Shown: piece by piece, positions 1 through 5,975 of the stretch
Position numbering within the stretch: the first letter of the stretch is position 1
Layout: every line of letters starts with the position of its first letter
NCBI RefSeq assembly: GCF_946479415.1
Contig: NZ_CAMLFY010000185.1
Coordinates: 1 to 6,202, forward strand
Direction: 5' to 3'
Length of the DNA: 6,202 bases
DNA from: an uncultured Shinella sp.
GTDB taxonomy: Bacteria > Pseudomonadota > Alphaproteobacteria > Rhizobiales > Rhizobiaceae
The notes under the pieces: generated by a model
What the model was told of the DNA's origin: nothing
The model's input: only the letters and a program-made list of their open reading frames with translations
Databases searched by the model: none
Made by a program: the position numbers and the translations under genes

Positions 1-1053
1 CATCAGGCCGTTGATCATGCCGCCCCACGAGGGCATCCAGAGCATGATCGAGAAGACCATGCCGAGCGTCTGCGCCCAGTCCGGCAGCGCGGTGTAGTGC
101 AGATGGTGCGGGCCGGCCCAGATATACATGAAGATCAGAGCCCAGAAGTGGATGATCGACAGGCGGTAGGAATAGACCGGACGGTTCACCTGCTTGGGCA
201 CGAAATAGTACATCATGCCGAGGAAGCCGGCCGTCAGGAAGAAGCCCACAGCATTGTGGCCGTACCACCATTGCGTCAGCGCATCCTGCACGCCCGAGAA
301 GGCCGAGTAGCTCTTCACGCCAAGGAACGAGACCGGGACGGCCAGGTTGTTGACGATGTGCAGCATGGCGACGGTGACGATGAAGCCGAGATAGAACCAG
401 TTGGCCACATAGATGTGCGGTTCCTTGCGGGTCATGATCGTGCCGAGGAAGGCGATCAGATAGGCGACCCAGACGACAGTCAGCCACAGGTCGACATACC
501 ATTCCGGTTCGGCATATTCCCTGCCCTGCGTGATGCCGAGCAGGTAGCCTGTGGCGGCCATGATGATGAAGAGCTGGTAGCCCCAGAACACGAACCAGCC
601 GAGATTGCCGCCGAAAAGACGGGCGCGCGAGGTGCGCTGCACGACGTAGAACGAGGTGGCAATCAGCGCATTGCCGCCGAAGGCGAAGATGACGGCAGAC
701 GTGTGCAGCGGGCGCACGCGGCCGAAATTCAGCCAGGGCTCGATGTTGAGATCGGGAAAGGCCAGCTGCGCGGCGATGACGACGCCGACCAGAAAGCCGA
801 CGACGCCCCAGAACACCGTGGCGATGACGCCGTACTTGATGACATCGTCGAAATAGCCGTCATCCGTGGAGGACGGGGCAGCGACAGCGGGTGCGAAGGA
901 AACGCGCCGCACCATCACGAGCGTGCTGGCGAGCAGCACGAAGAAGAGAACCCACATATGGGCCTCGAAGAGCCTGTCCTGCGCGAAGGCGGCACCGAGC
1001 AGCGCGAGAAACGCGCCGACGGCCAGGACAATCGTTTCGGTTATGTATTTCAC
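1..1053 (-). CDS. fixN: cbb3-type cytochrome c oxidase catalytic subunit I (FixN/CcoN), 3'-truncated by window edge
   Basis: This is the heme-copper subunit of the high-affinity cbb3 terminal oxidase. It reduces O2 to water and pumps protons in the inner membrane during microaerobic growth. The 351 visible codons run off the left edge; family members are roughly 540 residues. Multiple hydrophobic helices are evident. H117 in RPLHTS fits a low-spin heme ligand. H266 in WWYGHN fits a CuB ligand, Y310 the cross-linked tyrosine, and H316-H317 in AGPHHLHY the two other CuB ligands. The spacings 266-310-316 equal those of the characterised cbb3 enzyme (207-251-257, from memory). The GTG start at 1053 is chosen because the nearby upstream ATG is in another frame and stops at once, a purine-rich GGGGGA lies 7 nt upstream, and the resulting N-terminus ([10 protein letters not shown]) resembles rhizobial FixN. 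It has an extra N-terminal helix compared with shorter CcoN proteins. The fixO, fixQ and fixP genes would be expected to follow outside the window. A FixK box lies about 100 nt upstream. Confidence 0.95.
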   Translation of the reverse strand, partial: MKYITETIVLAVGAFLALLGAAFAQDRLFEAHMWVLFFVLLASTLVMVRRVSFAPAVAAPSSTDDGYFDDVIKYGVIATVFWGVVGFLVGVVIAAQLAFPDLNIEPWLNFGRVRPLHTSAVIFAFGGNALIATSFYVVQRTSRARLFGGNLGWFVFWGYQLFIIMAATGYLLGITQGREYAEPEWYVDLWLTVVWVAYLIAFLGTIMTRKEPHIYVANWFYLGFIVTVAMLHIVNNLAVPVSFLGVKSYSAFSGVQDALTQWWYGHNAVGFFLTAGFLGMMYYFVPKQVNRPVYSYRLSIIHFWALIFMYIWAGPHHLHYTALPDWAQTLGMVFSIMLWMPSWGGMINGLM

Positions 1054-1153
1054 GTTGGCATCCCCCAACTCGTCAAGGTCCCGCATCGACCGGCTCCCGA
1101 GCGGAATCGGCCTTTGCGCTCGAATGAGCCTTCGCAGATGCGCAAGGAAGCAT

Positions 1154-1171
1154 CCTTGACATGGATCAAGG
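1154..1171. promoter_or_regulatory. FixK/FNR-type anaerobox (CCTTGACATGGATCAAGG)
   Basis: The core TTGACATGGATCAA (1156-1169) matches the FNR/FixK consensus TTGAY-N4-RTCAA. The dyad extends by two more bases on each side, giving perfect 6-bp arms CCTTGA/TCAAGG. In rhizobia, fixNOQP operons are activated by FixK-family regulators at such sites, normally centred near -41.5. Here the centre at 1162.5 would put a start site near 1121 for fixN, or near 1204 for the rightward hemerythrin gene. No convincing -10 hexamer is visible at either predicted position. Control of fixN is expected from the family; control of the hemerythrin gene is inferred from position. Confidence 0.85.
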
Positions 1172-1261
1172 CGGAGAGCGGAAGGCAGCGGCATCAAGAG
1201 ACAGGTTGACGCAGCCGCGCGTCGCGAGACACCGCGGCCTCCCCCAAACGAGGGACAAGAG

Positions 1262-1744
1262 ATGACGGATTACAACGGTATTGCCCGGCTGCTTTCGGAT
1301 CGCCCGACGGACGCCGCTTCGCTCGACTGGCTGAAAAAGGCCCATGACGCACAACTGACGCTCTGCACGGCGCTCGAGGAGATCGCCGACAGCCTGCCGG
1401 CCAATATCAACCGGCAGAAATGCATGTATGCGGCCAAGTCACTGATTCCCCTGGTGAACGGTGTGCATCGCTATGAAGAGGAAACCGTCTTTCCGCTCCT
1501 GGAACGGCAGGCCTCCGGCAACGACGAGCTTGCCTCCTCCATTGCTCGGCTGAAGTTCGAACATGTCGAGGACGAGTGCTTTGCCGAAGAGCTGACCGAC
1601 ACGCTGACCCGGCTCGGCAGCGGCGATGGCACGGTAAACGCAGAAGCCGCGGGTTATATGCTCCGCGGCTTCTTCGAATCGATCCGGCGTCACATCGCCT
1701 TCGAACAGCAATTCATGCTGCGCGGAGACCAGCTGGCGTCGTAA
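1262..1744 (+). CDS. Hemerythrin HHE domain protein (single-domain, cytosolic)
   Basis: This 160-residue all-helical protein has the hemerythrin ligand pattern: H28 in KKAHDA, H69xxxE73, H101xxxE105 and H144xxxE148. That is enough for a non-heme di-iron centre, as in HHE-cation-binding proteins. Such proteins bind O2 or NO or sense redox/iron state; the specific role here is not shown. There is no signal peptide or membrane segment, so it is probably cytoplasmic. It may be somewhat longer than single-domain bacteriohemerythrins because of its N-terminal region and the 106-140 stretch. The ATG at 1262 is supported by the ribosome-binding site CGAGGGA at 1249-1255, 6 nt upstream. It is transcribed divergently from fixN across a gap with a FixK box, suggesting induction at low oxygen. 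Its stop codon lies 3 nt from that of the converging PAS gene. Alternative: an NO-protective di-iron protein of the Ric/YtfE type, but the N-terminal domain typical of those proteins is absent. Confidence 0.88.
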   Translation: MTDYNGIARLLSDRPTDAASLDWLKKAHDAQLTLCTALEEIADSLPANINRQKCMYAAKSLIPLVNGVHRYEEETVFPLLERQASGNDELASSIARLKFEHVEDECFAEELTDTLTRLGSGDGTVNAEAAGYMLRGFFESIRRHIAFEQQFMLRGDQLAS

Positions 1745-1747
1745 GCG

Positions 1748-2458
1748 TCAAGCTGCGATCGGACCGCGAGCCTCGAGCACTTCCTGCAGCACGAGGATGG
1801 CGCCCAGAACGTTTCCGGCAGCCGACATGCACGGCGTCATGCGGCAACGCGTGATCGCCGAGCCGCGCCGCGGCGAGAGATAGTCGTACTCTACGATCTC
1901 GCCTGCAAAACAGCGGTCCAGATGCCGCTTCACCCGGTTTTCGAAACGCTGCTTGCCGATGAATTCGACAATGTGCCGGCCGACGAGATCGATGGGTTTC
2001 TCGCTGAAGCTCTCCGCGTTGAGCGGATTGGAATAGAGATAGCGATAGTCCGTCGTGATGACGGCCACGCGATCGGGCAGACTGTCGAGGATAGCCTCGT
2101 TGATCAGACCGTCCTCGATCACGCGCGGCGACATGACGGGGCGGCCTTTGTCGGGCAAGTCCATGCGGAATGGCGACGCGGACTCTTCCGTGCCGAAATA
2201 GCGGTCCAGCAGAAGTTTGAAATTATGCGCCTGCCGGAGCACGCAGGCCTTGTCTTCAGCTTCCTCGCGAAGGAGATCCACCACAAACTGGAACTGGGTC
2301 TTGAGGTCGGAGACATCTGTGGCCTCCTTATGCAGCACGGCTGCCAGCGCCGGTTCGATTTCTTTATCCAGCATAGAAACGAGTCTCTCGTTTCCTGTCT
2401 TTACAGCATGCTGAAGTTGCGAATACTTAAACCAGAACAACTCTACAAGAGCTTTCAA
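1748..2458 (-). CDS. PAS-domain protein with N-terminal helical region, no output domain; TTG start
   Basis: The protein is 236 residues. Residues 1-90 are predicted helical and charged, and may form a bundle or dimerisation region. About 118-228 is a PAS fold: a helix with ILDSLPDRVAV, a TTDYRYLYSNP strand-turn, VGRHIVEFIG, and a final strand pair ending in GAILVLQEV. No kinase, HTH, GGDEF/EAL or methyl-accepting domain follows, so it would have to signal through a partner or act as a binding protein. H162 and H179 lie in the region where PAS sensors may hold ligands, but a heme site cannot be assigned. The TTG at 2458 is the only start available after the in-frame stop at 2498-2500. AGGGAG sits 6 nt upstream of it, so the TTG start is well supported. 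The gene converges on the hemerythrin gene and lies next to fixN, which suggests a redox or oxygen role; this is inference. No gene name is recognised. Confidence 0.82.
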   Translation of the reverse strand: MKALVELFWFKYSQLQHAVKTGNERLVSMLDKEIEPALAAVLHKEATDVSDLKTQFQFVVDLLREEAEDKACVLRQAHNFKLLLDRYFGTEESASPFRMDLPDKGRPVMSPRVIEDGLINEAILDSLPDRVAVITTDYRYLYSNPLNAESFSEKPIDLVGRHIVEFIGKQRFENRVKRHLDRCFAGEIVEYDYLSPRRGSAITRCRMTPCMSAAGNVLGAILVLQEVLEARGPIAA

Positions 2459-2464
2459 TTCATG

Positions 2465-2470
2465 CTCCCT
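2465..2470 (-). promoter_or_regulatory. Ribosome-binding site AGGGAG that decides the TTG start of the PAS gene
   Basis: Read on the minus strand, AGGGAG is followed by 6 nt and then TTG AAA GCT. An ATG lies within that spacer but only 1 nt from the AGGGAG, and it reads ATG AAT TGA, so it cannot start the gene. Confidence 0.7.
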
Positions 2471-2588
2471 GAATTGCTGAAATCTACAGCAATTTGATCA
2501 CTTATTTTATTTCGTCTGTCCGTAAATAAGATCGCCTTTGATCGTTATCTCCCAGAATTTCGCTATCCAAAGCGCTTACATTAGCAAA

Positions 2589-2616
2589 ATGGTAACAGCG
2601 TGCAGGAGGATGTCAA
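2589..2616 (-). promoter_or_regulatory. Candidate sigma-70-type promoter for the PAS gene
   Basis: On the minus strand a perfect TTGACA (2616-2611) is followed by a 16-nt spacer and TACCAT (2594-2589), a 4-of-6 match to TATAAT. Transcription would begin near 2582, giving a leader of about 120 nt before the TTG start. The -35 is strong, but the region is AT-rich and chance matches are common. An alternative -10-like TAAAAT at 2509-2504 has no good -35. Confidence 0.35.
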
Positions 2617-2652
2617 ACCCATATTTGATAAAAATGCGTATTTTTGAAATAA

Positions 2653-2664
2653 TGAACACGTTCA
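2653..2664. repeat. Short dyad TGAAC-AC-GTTCA, possible operator
   Basis: Perfect 5-bp arms flank a 2-bp centre. It sits within a wider AT-rich inverted repeat, TTTTGAA (2642-2648) and TTCAAAA (2661-2667). The two pairings are mutually exclusive as RNA stems, so a protein-binding site is as likely as a hairpin. No regulator is assigned. Confidence 0.25.
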
Positions 2665-2696
2665 AAATTGAGCGCAAAGGAAGAAATAATAAGCAC

Positions 2697-3632
2697 TCAA
2701 GTAATAAGGGTACGCTTGATATTCCAGCGATCGTGATACCAGAGCCATTGGCCGGGATATTCCCGCACCCACTGCTCGACCTTGTCGTTCAGCATCTGCG
2801 CGGTCGCCTCGACGTCGACGGCACCGTTTTCCTTGCGCGGGATGTCCATTGCCGGCTCCAGTTCCAGCCGGTAGCGATTGCCCGGCAGACGAATGCAGCG
2901 CGCCGGATAGACCTCGCAACCGAACTGGCGCACCAGTTTGGCCAGCAGCGGATTGGTCTGCACGTCGCGTCCGAAGAATTTCGTCGGAAGCCCTTTGGTG
3001 AATTTCTGGTCGACGAGCACGCCGACAGGCCCGCCGGCATCAAGCTTGCGCGCCAGCGTGAAGGAGGAGCCGGCATGCGACGGCACGAGATGGCCCATGC
3101 GCGCGCGACGAAATTCGAACACCTTTTCGGCGACATAGGGATTGTTCGGCGGACGGAAGAGCACCGTCACATCCAGCCCGAAGGCGGCACCGGCGACCGG
3201 CAGCAGCTCGAAATTGCCGCTATGGGCGGTGAAGACGATGAAGGGACGCGGATTGTCGCGCAGGTCCACGAAGAGCGGAATGCCGGAGACTTCGATGCGC
3301 CCCGGCGTCGTCTTTTCCGGGTCGAAGTCGAACAGCTTGTCGAGGAAGACATATTCGGCGGCCAGACGGCCCATATTGCCCCAGGCGTCGAGCGCAATCG
3401 CCTCGATCTCCGCCTCGGACTTCTCCGGGAAGGCATTGCGCAGATTGGTCAGCGTCAGCTTGTGCCGGCTCGTCTTCGGCCCGATCCAGCGCACGAGGCG
3501 GTCGGCGAAGTTGATCGCCCCGTCAGCGGGAAACAGCTTCAGCAGATTGAGCAGGCTAAAGGCGAACTGCGCCACCAGCCAGTCCTTGGTGTTGCGCAGC
3601 GCCAGGACGAGGCGTGTGACGAGCATCTTCAT
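2697..3632 (-). CDS. lpxXL: Lipid A very-long-chain (C28) acyltransferase LpxXL, LpxL/HtrB family
   Basis: This inner-membrane acyltransferase moves a long acyl chain (27-OH-C28:0 in rhizobia) from AcpXL to a hydroxyacyl group of lipid A precursors. The 311-residue product has a hydrophobic N-terminal segment (about 1-50) that would anchor it. It carries the family's catalytic HX4E motif, H137-S-G-N-F-E142. It also has R160 in LFRPPNN, D208-Q209 in GVLVDQ, and a C-terminal tryptophan-rich block with QWLWYHDRW. The length fits the LpxL/LpxM family. The ATG at 3632 is preferred over an in-frame start at 3665, because 3665 would overlap the end of the dehydrogenase gene and add 11 residues with no family resemblance. 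A second ATG two codons on (3626) is possible. The start lies 4 nt after the dehydrogenase stop, so translation is likely coupled. It is the last gene of the operon. The XL assignment, rather than a housekeeping lauroyltransferase, rests mainly on the adjacent KAS and dehydrogenase genes. Confidence 0.92.
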   Translation of the reverse strand: MKMLVTRLVLALRNTKDWLVAQFAFSLLNLLKLFPADGAINFADRLVRWIGPKTSRHKLTLTNLRNAFPEKSEAEIEAIALDAWGNMGRLAAEYVFLDKLFDFDPEKTTPGRIEVSGIPLFVDLRDNPRPFIVFTAHSGNFELLPVAGAAFGLDVTVLFRPPNNPYVAEKVFEFRRARMGHLVPSHAGSSFTLARKLDAGGPVGVLVDQKFTKGLPTKFFGRDVQTNPLLAKLVRQFGCEVYPARCIRLPGNRYRLELEPAMDIPRKENGAVDVEATAQMLNDKVEQWVREYPGQWLWYHDRWNIKRTLIT

Positions 3633-3636
3633 CGGA

Positions 3637-4665
3637 TCAATCCAGTCTGAGGACGATCTTGCCAAAGATCTGGCGTGACTCCATGCGCTCCAGCGCGGTG
3701 GCGATGCCGTCGAAGGTCACTTCCGTATCGATGACCGGATGAACGAGACCCTGCGCCATCTTCTGCATGGCATCCGCCATGTTTTCCATGCGGCAGCCGA
3801 AGGAACCGAGCAGCTTGAGCTGCTGCTGGAACAGCATCATCAGGTTCATGTCGGTGGAAACGCCCGAGGTGGAGCCACAGGTGACCAGACGGCCGCCCCG
3901 CTTCATGCACAGCATGGAGCCCGCCCACGTATCCTTGCCGACATGTTCGAAGACGACGTCGACGCCCTTCTTCTTGGTCAGCTTGCGCACCACACCTTCA
4001 AAGCGGTCTTCGCGGTAGTTGATGACGTGGTCGGCGCCGAGCGCCTTGGCCTTCTCGATCTTGTCGTTCGAGCCGACTGTGGTGATGACCGTGCAGCCGA
4101 TCTTCTTGGCAAGCTGGATCGCCGCCGTGCCGATGCCGGAACCACCAGCATGGACGAGGATCGTTTCACCGGGCTGAAGCTTGGCATTGTCGAACAGCAT
4201 ATGCTCGACCGTGCCGAACGTGACGGGAGCAAGCGCCGCGCCGACCGCGTCAACACCGGGCGGTGCCGGGACGAGCAGGCGGGCGGGAAGGTTCACCTTC
4301 TCCTGCGCAAAACCATCGAGATGAAAACCGTGCACACCGCCGACATGTTCGCAGAGATTGTCGCGCTTCTCGCGGCAGGGCTTGCAGAGACCGCAGGTGC
4401 GCGCGCCGTAGATCGAGACGAGCTGGCCGGGCAGCACATTCGAGACACCCGGACCGAGCGTCTCGACGACGCCGGCGGCTTCCGCACCGATGACCAGCGG
4501 CATCTTGCGCTTGGCAAACGCCATGCCGCGCCAGCCCCAGACGTCGATATGGTTGAGCGCGACGGCTTTTACGCGCAACGTCACCTCACCCGGGCCGGGG
4601 GCCTCGGGTTCCGGGATATCGGTCAGTTCGAGCTTGCGGTCGTCGAGAAGCTGGAGGGCACGCAT
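3637..4665 (-). CDS. adhXL: Zinc-binding medium-chain dehydrogenase/reductase of the VLCFA cluster (AdhXL), possible enoyl reductase
   Basis: The 342-residue product is an MDR-superfamily oxidoreductase. It has an N-terminal GroES-like domain (about 1-140) and a Rossmann domain with the nucleotide loop HAGGSGIG (172-179). Four cysteines, C91, C94, C97 and C105 (CX2CX2CX7C), form the lobe that binds structural zinc in alcohol dehydrogenases. The usual catalytic zinc ligands appear changed: the first-ligand region reads LNHID (37-41), and the usual GHE is GAE at 60-62. It is therefore probably not a classical alcohol dehydrogenase. Genes annotated this way sit between fabF1XL and lpxXL in rhizobia; the substrate is not established. 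Enoyl reduction during VLCFA elongation is a reasonable inference, since mitochondrial enoyl reductases are MDR proteins. The ATG at 4665 has AGGA about 8 nt upstream. It lies 13 nt after fabF1XL and 4 nt before lpxXL. Confidence 0.88.
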   Translation of the reverse strand: MRALQLLDDRKLELTDIPEPEAPGPGEVTLRVKAVALNHIDVWGWRGMAFAKRKMPLVIGAEAAGVVETLGPGVSNVLPGQLVSIYGARTCGLCKPCREKRDNLCEHVGGVHGFHLDGFAQEKVNLPARLLVPAPPGVDAVGAALAPVTFGTVEHMLFDNAKLQPGETILVHAGGSGIGTAAIQLAKKIGCTVITTVGSNDKIEKAKALGADHVINYREDRFEGVVRKLTKKKGVDVVFEHVGKDTWAGSMLCMKRGGRLVTCGSTSGVSTDMNLMMLFQQQLKLLGSFGCRMENMADAMQKMAQGLVHPVIDTEVTFDGIATALERMESRQIFGKIVLRLD

Positions 4666-4678
4666 TGTCTTGTTCCTA

Positions 4679-5965
4679 TCAGGCCGGCTCGGCCGTCATC
4701 ACGAGGCTGGCGTTCTGGCCGCCGAAGCCGAAGGAGTTGGAGAGAACCGCCGAAACCTGCTTGTCGCGCTTCACGTTCGGCACGACGTCGAGCTGGATTG
4801 TCGGATCGGGGTTCGTGTAGTTGATGGTGGGCGGAAGCGTCCCGGTCAGCATGGTCTGGATCGAGAACACCGCCTCGACCGCACCGGCCGCCGTGAGCGT
4901 ATGGCCGATCATCGACTTGTTGGACGAAACGGCAATGCCGGCGAGCTTGTCGCCGAAGACGGTCGACATGGAGAGGTACTCCATCTTGTCGTTCTCCGGC
5001 GTCGAGGTGCCATGCGCATTGATATAGCCGATGCCGCTCTCATCGATGCCGGCGTCTTCCAGCGCCGCGCGGATCGTCGCGATGGCCGGGCCGCCGTCCG
5101 GCGAGGAGCGCGTGCGGTGGAAATGGTCAGCCTTCTCACCGCAGCCCTTGAGGATGCCGAGTACCCTGGCGCCGCGGGCAATGGCCGATTCCAGTGATTC
5201 CAGCACGAGCGTCGCCGCACCCTCGGCGATGACGAAGCCGTCGCGGTCCTTGCTGAAAGGCTTCGACGCCTTGGTCGGCGGGTCGTTCTGGGTGGAGAGC
5301 GCGGAGAGAAGCGCGAAGCGGATGAGGGCTTCCGCCGTCACCGAACCATCGGTACCGACAGTCAGCGCACGATCGGTGCGGCCCTGGCGGATCGCCTCAA
5401 CGCCGAGCTGGATGGCTGTTGCGCCCGAGGCGCAGGCGGTCGACAGCGTCACCGGCAGGCCGCGCGTACCGTAGCGGTCAGAAAGGCGCTCGGAGATCGA
5501 GCCGAAGGCCCAGGCTTCGTGCAGCGCGGGTTCCGGCTTTTCACGCAGAACGGAGAGGAAGCGGTCATAGGCGTCGCCCGGACGTTGCGAGGCTGGCGCA
5601 CGGTCGGCGAGCGCGAAACGCTCGCGCCAGTCGGGTTCGATCGGCGGTGCGGCAAGGAACAGCGGGCCGCCAAAATCGCCGGAGATGCCGGCCTGCGCCA
5701 AGGCTTCATCCGTCGTTTCGCGGGCATAGGCATAAGAGCGCTCGACCGGATTTTCCGTGGGCACGGTGATGAAATCGACCGTGCCGGAAATGCGTGTGTT
5801 CAGTCCATCGACCGGGAAACGCGTGATGTCGTGGATGCCGGAGACACCGCCCGTCAGCGCGGTCCAGTTGTCCTTGAGACCCTGCCCGAGCGAGGTGACC
5901 ACGCCCATGCCGGTAACGGCGACGATGGGGCGACCCAGATGATCCCTGTAAGCGGCGTTCGTCAT
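4679..5965 (-). CDS. fabF1XL: Beta-ketoacyl-ACP synthase II, VLCFA-specific (FabF1XL)
   Basis: This 428-residue condensing enzyme would extend acyl-AcpXL with malonyl units towards C28. The thiolase-fold catalytic residues are complete: C178 in STACASG, H318 in NAHGTST, and K350 with H355 in SNKSMIGH. The C-terminal gating loop is SFGFGGQN (411-418). The start is set at the ATG at 5965 (MTNAAYRDHLGRPIVAVTGMG). A longer reading to 6085 would overlap the preceding gene and adds an arginine-rich stretch unlike any KAS. GAGGG lies about 8 nt upstream of 5965. There is an insertion of moderate size around 106-150 (PPIEPDWRERF onward) before the active-site cysteine, compared with housekeeping FabF; it could shape a longer acyl tunnel or contact a partner. 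It follows fabF2XL by 10 nt and precedes adhXL by 13 nt, consistent with one transcript. Confidence 0.92.
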   Translation of the reverse strand: MTNAAYRDHLGRPIVAVTGMGVVTSLGQGLKDNWTALTGGVSGIHDITRFPVDGLNTRISGTVDFITVPTENPVERSYAYARETTDEALAQAGISGDFGGPLFLAAPPIEPDWRERFALADRAPASQRPGDAYDRFLSVLREKPEPALHEAWAFGSISERLSDRYGTRGLPVTLSTACASGATAIQLGVEAIRQGRTDRALTVGTDGSVTAEALIRFALLSALSTQNDPPTKASKPFSKDRDGFVIAEGAATLVLESLESAIARGARVLGILKGCGEKADHFHRTRSSPDGGPAIATIRAALEDAGIDESGIGYINAHGTSTPENDKMEYLSMSTVFGDKLAGIAVSSNKSMIGHTLTAAGAVEAVFSIQTMLTGTLPPTINYTNPDPTIQLDVVPNVKRDKQVSAVLSNSFGFGGQNASLVMTAEPA

Positions 5966-5975
5966 GGCCGGACCC

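Larger units (their letters stand above)
2459..2696. other. AT-rich intergenic region between lpxXL and the PAS gene
   Basis: This 238-bp stretch is much richer in A+T than the surrounding genes and contains no credible gene. Both flanking genes are on the minus strand, so it must hold the end of the lpxXL operon and the promoter of the PAS gene. No GC-rich hairpin followed by a T-run is visible, so termination is either Rho-dependent or not recognisable. It holds a candidate leftward promoter (2589-2616) and a 12-bp dyad (2653-2664). Confidence 0.7.

Noticed and set aside
97..1209. 370-codon open frame on the plus strand
   Set aside because: It lies antisense to fixN, whose protein has clear catalytic motifs. 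Its product is low-complexity and rich in charged residues, and it runs across the promoter gap. It is a GC-rich shadow frame.
2538..2551. Second FixK/FNR-like box TTGATCGTTATCTC upstream of the PAS gene
   Set aside because: Only the left half and ATC match; the final AA of the consensus is TC, and spacing to the nearest -10-like sequence is not the usual one.
2570..2600. Hairpin with arms GTAAGCG/CGC(TG)TTAC as an lpxXL terminator
   Set aside because: The stem needs a 2-nt bulge, the loop is long and AT-rich, and no T-run follows on the minus strand.
2538..3650. 370-codon plus-strand open frame with AGGAGG at 2604-2609
   Set aside because: It is antisense to lpxXL, the AGGAGG abuts an ATG with zero spacing, and the product resembles no known family.
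3739..4824. 361-codon plus-strand open frame
   Set aside because: It is antisense to the well-supported dehydrogenase gene and the end of fabF1XL, and is explained by their codon bias.
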